Shown here in pieces: positions 4,661-6,195 of a stretch of DNA of 6,195 nucleotides. The first letter of the stretch is position 1, and the number at the start of each line of letters is the position of its first letter. The notes beneath the pieces were generated by a model. That model searched no databases. It had not been told where the DNA came from and saw only the letters and a list, made by a program, of their open reading frames with translations. The translations under genes and the position numbers were made by a program. Source of the stretch: Gammaproteobacteria bacterium (GTDB lineage Bacteria > Pseudomonadota > Gammaproteobacteria > DSM-19610); the NCBI GenBank assembly GCA_011371465.1, contig DRQL01000228.1, positions 1 through 6,195 of the forward strand. The letters are read 5' to 3'.

Positions 4661-6156
4661 GCAGAAGCGGAAAACCTGTCTGGATTGTGTGTACAGCAGC
4701 ACTGCTTGCCCTCGCGGGCTGTGGTGGCGGCGGTGGCGGCTCTTCCGTAGCCGGCATAGGCGGTACCGGCGTTCGGGTTGCCGGCGTCGGAACCGGTACC
4801 ACCACCGGCTTTGGCAGTATCATCATCAATGATATCCGCGAGTTTGCCATCAACGGCCAGACCCGGATATTGAAAGATGGTGTGGAAATCACCGAAGCAG
4901 CACTTTTGCAGGAAGGCCGGGGGCACGTCACGCATGTAGAAATCGGCGAAGATGTCAGCGCCGATTTCACCAGCGGCACCGCCGTTACCATCCGTATCGA
5001 TAACAGCGTAAAAGGCCCGGTGACCTCCACTGCACCGCTGGCGGTACTGGGACAGACCATTGTTGCGACCGGTGACACGGTGCTCGCCAACCTCAACAGC
5101 GTCAGCGACCTGGTCGTGGGTGACGAGACCGAAGTCAGCGGATTCCCTGATGCCAGCAACGTCATTCAGGCTACCCGTATACAGCACAAGGCCGGCGGTA
5201 TCCCGGTATGGAAACTGACCGGCACAGTCAGTAATGTCAGCGCCGGCGGTTTCAACATCGGCAGCCAGAATGTGCAACTCAACGGAGTCGTGCCACGCGA
5301 TTGCGGTGCCGGACTGGCCAATGGCAACTTCGTTGAAGTCAAGGCAGACCGGGACCCGGCATTCGTTGCCGGCAATCCGCTGGCCACCGTGACCGATGTC
5401 GAATGCCAGGTACCCGGTATCGGCACGCCCGCCAATGCAACGGGTACCGTGCTGGAGTCCGAAGTCGAGGGTCTGGTCACCGTGATCACCAGCACACTGC
5501 CGGTGGTGGATATCGTGATCGGTGGACAGCGCGTACAATCAACGGCTTCCACCACTTTCGAGGGCGGTGCTGCACAGGACATCGTATCCGGTTCCAAGCT
5601 GGAAGCCGAAGGCACCCTGAACACATCCACCGGCATACTGACTGCCGAGAAAATCAAGTTCCGCGAAACCCGGGTTCGTGTCGAGGCACCGGTAAACATA
5701 CCCGCCAGCGGACTGGGCAGTGCCTTTACCATCATGGATATTGTTGCCGTCAACACGACCTCGTTGACCGAAGATAACGACGGGCTGATCAACGGCAGCG
5801 GGATCACCGGAAACCGCCAGGTCGAGGTGCGCGGTTACGTGGACAGCAACGGCACCGTTTTCGCAACCGAGGTACGCGACCGGGGCACCGCTGACCTGAC
5901 CAGGGTACGCCTGCGCGGCCCGGCCAGTGACACATGCGCCCCGCTGTCCGGTGATCATGAACTGGCTGTGCTGTCCGTCATAATCGATACCAGTGACCCG
6001 GGCACACTGTTCAGCAATGAAGCCGGTCCGCTGCCGGACAGTACCGCCCTGTGCAACCTGATCAGTATCGGCACACCGGTACAGGCGGAGAAAGGAACCT
6101 TCAGCAGCACCCCGGCACGCATCGATAATGCAGAGCAGATAGAAATCGAAGACTAG
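4657..6156 (+). CDS. DUF5666 domain-containing repeat lipoprotein
   Basis: The 499-residue protein begins with a lipoprotein signal (LALAGC, lipidated Cys22) followed by six glycines and SSVAGIGGTGV, a flexible tether typical of these proteins. Gly at +2 is not an inner-membrane retention signal, so outer-membrane anchoring is expected. The remainder is beta-rich with about six modules, near residues 47-115, 118-178, 187-250, 262-335, 341-408 and 415-497. The repeating pattern is a G-x-V strand, a hydrophobic strand ending in GQ/GG, a variable loop, a VGDETEVSG-like strand and a final strand with AT-x-I/V or similar (for example ATRIQH, ATEVRD, AEKIKF). Cys216/Cys250 (module 3) and Cys427/Cys466 (module 6) are the only other mature cysteines and could form one disulfide each. 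It ends in TAG at 6154-6156; no terminator hairpin is visible in the 39 bases that follow. Family assignment is by pattern recognition; function is unknown. Confidence 0.87.
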   Translation: MSRSGKPVWIVCTAALLALAGCGGGGGGSSVAGIGGTGVRVAGVGTGTTTGFGSIIINDIREFAINGQTRILKDGVEITEAALLQEGRGHVTHVEIGEDVSADFTSGTAVTIRIDNSVKGPVTSTAPLAVLGQTIVATGDTVLANLNSVSDLVVGDETEVSGFPDASNVIQATRIQHKAGGIPVWKLTGTVSNVSAGGFNIGSQNVQLNGVVPRDCGAGLANGNFVEVKADRDPAFVAGNPLATVTDVECQVPGIGTPANATGTVLESEVEGLVTVITSTLPVVDIVIGGQRVQSTASTTFEGGAAQDIVSGSKLEAEGTLNTSTGILTAEKIKFRETRVRVEAPVNIPASGLGSAFTIMDIVAVNTTSLTEDNDGLINGSGITGNRQVEVRGYVDSNGTVFATEVRDRGTADLTRVRLRGPASDTCAPLSGDHELAVLSVIIDTSDPGTLFSNEAGPLPDSTALCNLISIGTPVQAEKGTFSSTPARIDNAEQIEIED

Positions 6157-6195
6157 CCTTTCTCAGGGAACAGGGGCGGAGGGATTTTCCATTCC

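Noticed and set aside
4624..5538. 304-codon minus-strand frame, with the related minus-strand frames at 4605-5165, 5166-5807 and 5539-5958
   Set aside because: All are antisense to the DUF5666 gene, whose lipobox, coupled start and repeat pattern are clear.
6157..6195. Terminator after the DUF5666 gene
   Set aside because: The last 39 bases contain no stem followed by a T-run. Only short GGAA/TTCC matches are seen, too weak to call.

Overview
The window is GC-rich (roughly 60% by eye) and entirely chromosomal in character. Two divergent gene clusters are separated by about 490 bases of non-coding DNA. Gene families, lipoprotein signals and codon use fit a gammaproteobacterium, perhaps a relative of the sulfur-oxidising or chemolithotrophic lineages. 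That placement is inference from gene content, since no rRNA or other marker gene is present. I see no tRNA, rRNA, insertion sequence, phage gene or CRISPR array.

Left block (minus strand, 3345 down to 1). Three closely packed genes read leftward. The first encodes a small exported coiled-coil/low-complexity protein (2584-3345). The second encodes a large lipoprotein with a glycine-rich hydrophobic stretch (1367-2557 or 2623). The third encodes a single-pass membrane protein with TPR-like helical repeats and the beginning of a PEGA-like beta domain, cut by the left window edge (1-1357). All three are predicted to be exported or membrane-anchored, so this looks like a cell-envelope operon of unknown function.

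Middle (3346-3835). No convincing gene lies here, but the region is rich in signals. Five abutting palindromes sit just upstream of the left operon (3377-3440), and three further hairpins follow (3503-3619). There is a lone consensus minus-strand -10 box (3681-3686), an 11-codon hydrophobic micro-ORF with a plausible ribosome site (3738-3773), and a near-consensus sigma70 promoter (3800-3828). That promoter's expected start point falls on the ATG of the rightward gene. An 18-bp dyad covers its -10 box.

Right block (plus strand, 3836-6156). A DUF6502-type cytoplasmic protein with a helix-turn-helix-like N-terminus overlaps by four bases a DUF5666-type lipoprotein built from about six beta-rich modules. 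The pair is translationally coupled and probably leaderless at its 5' end. The most interesting hypothesis is that the DUF6502 protein binds the dyad over its own promoter and controls production of the repeat lipoprotein. Neither family has an established function that I know of.
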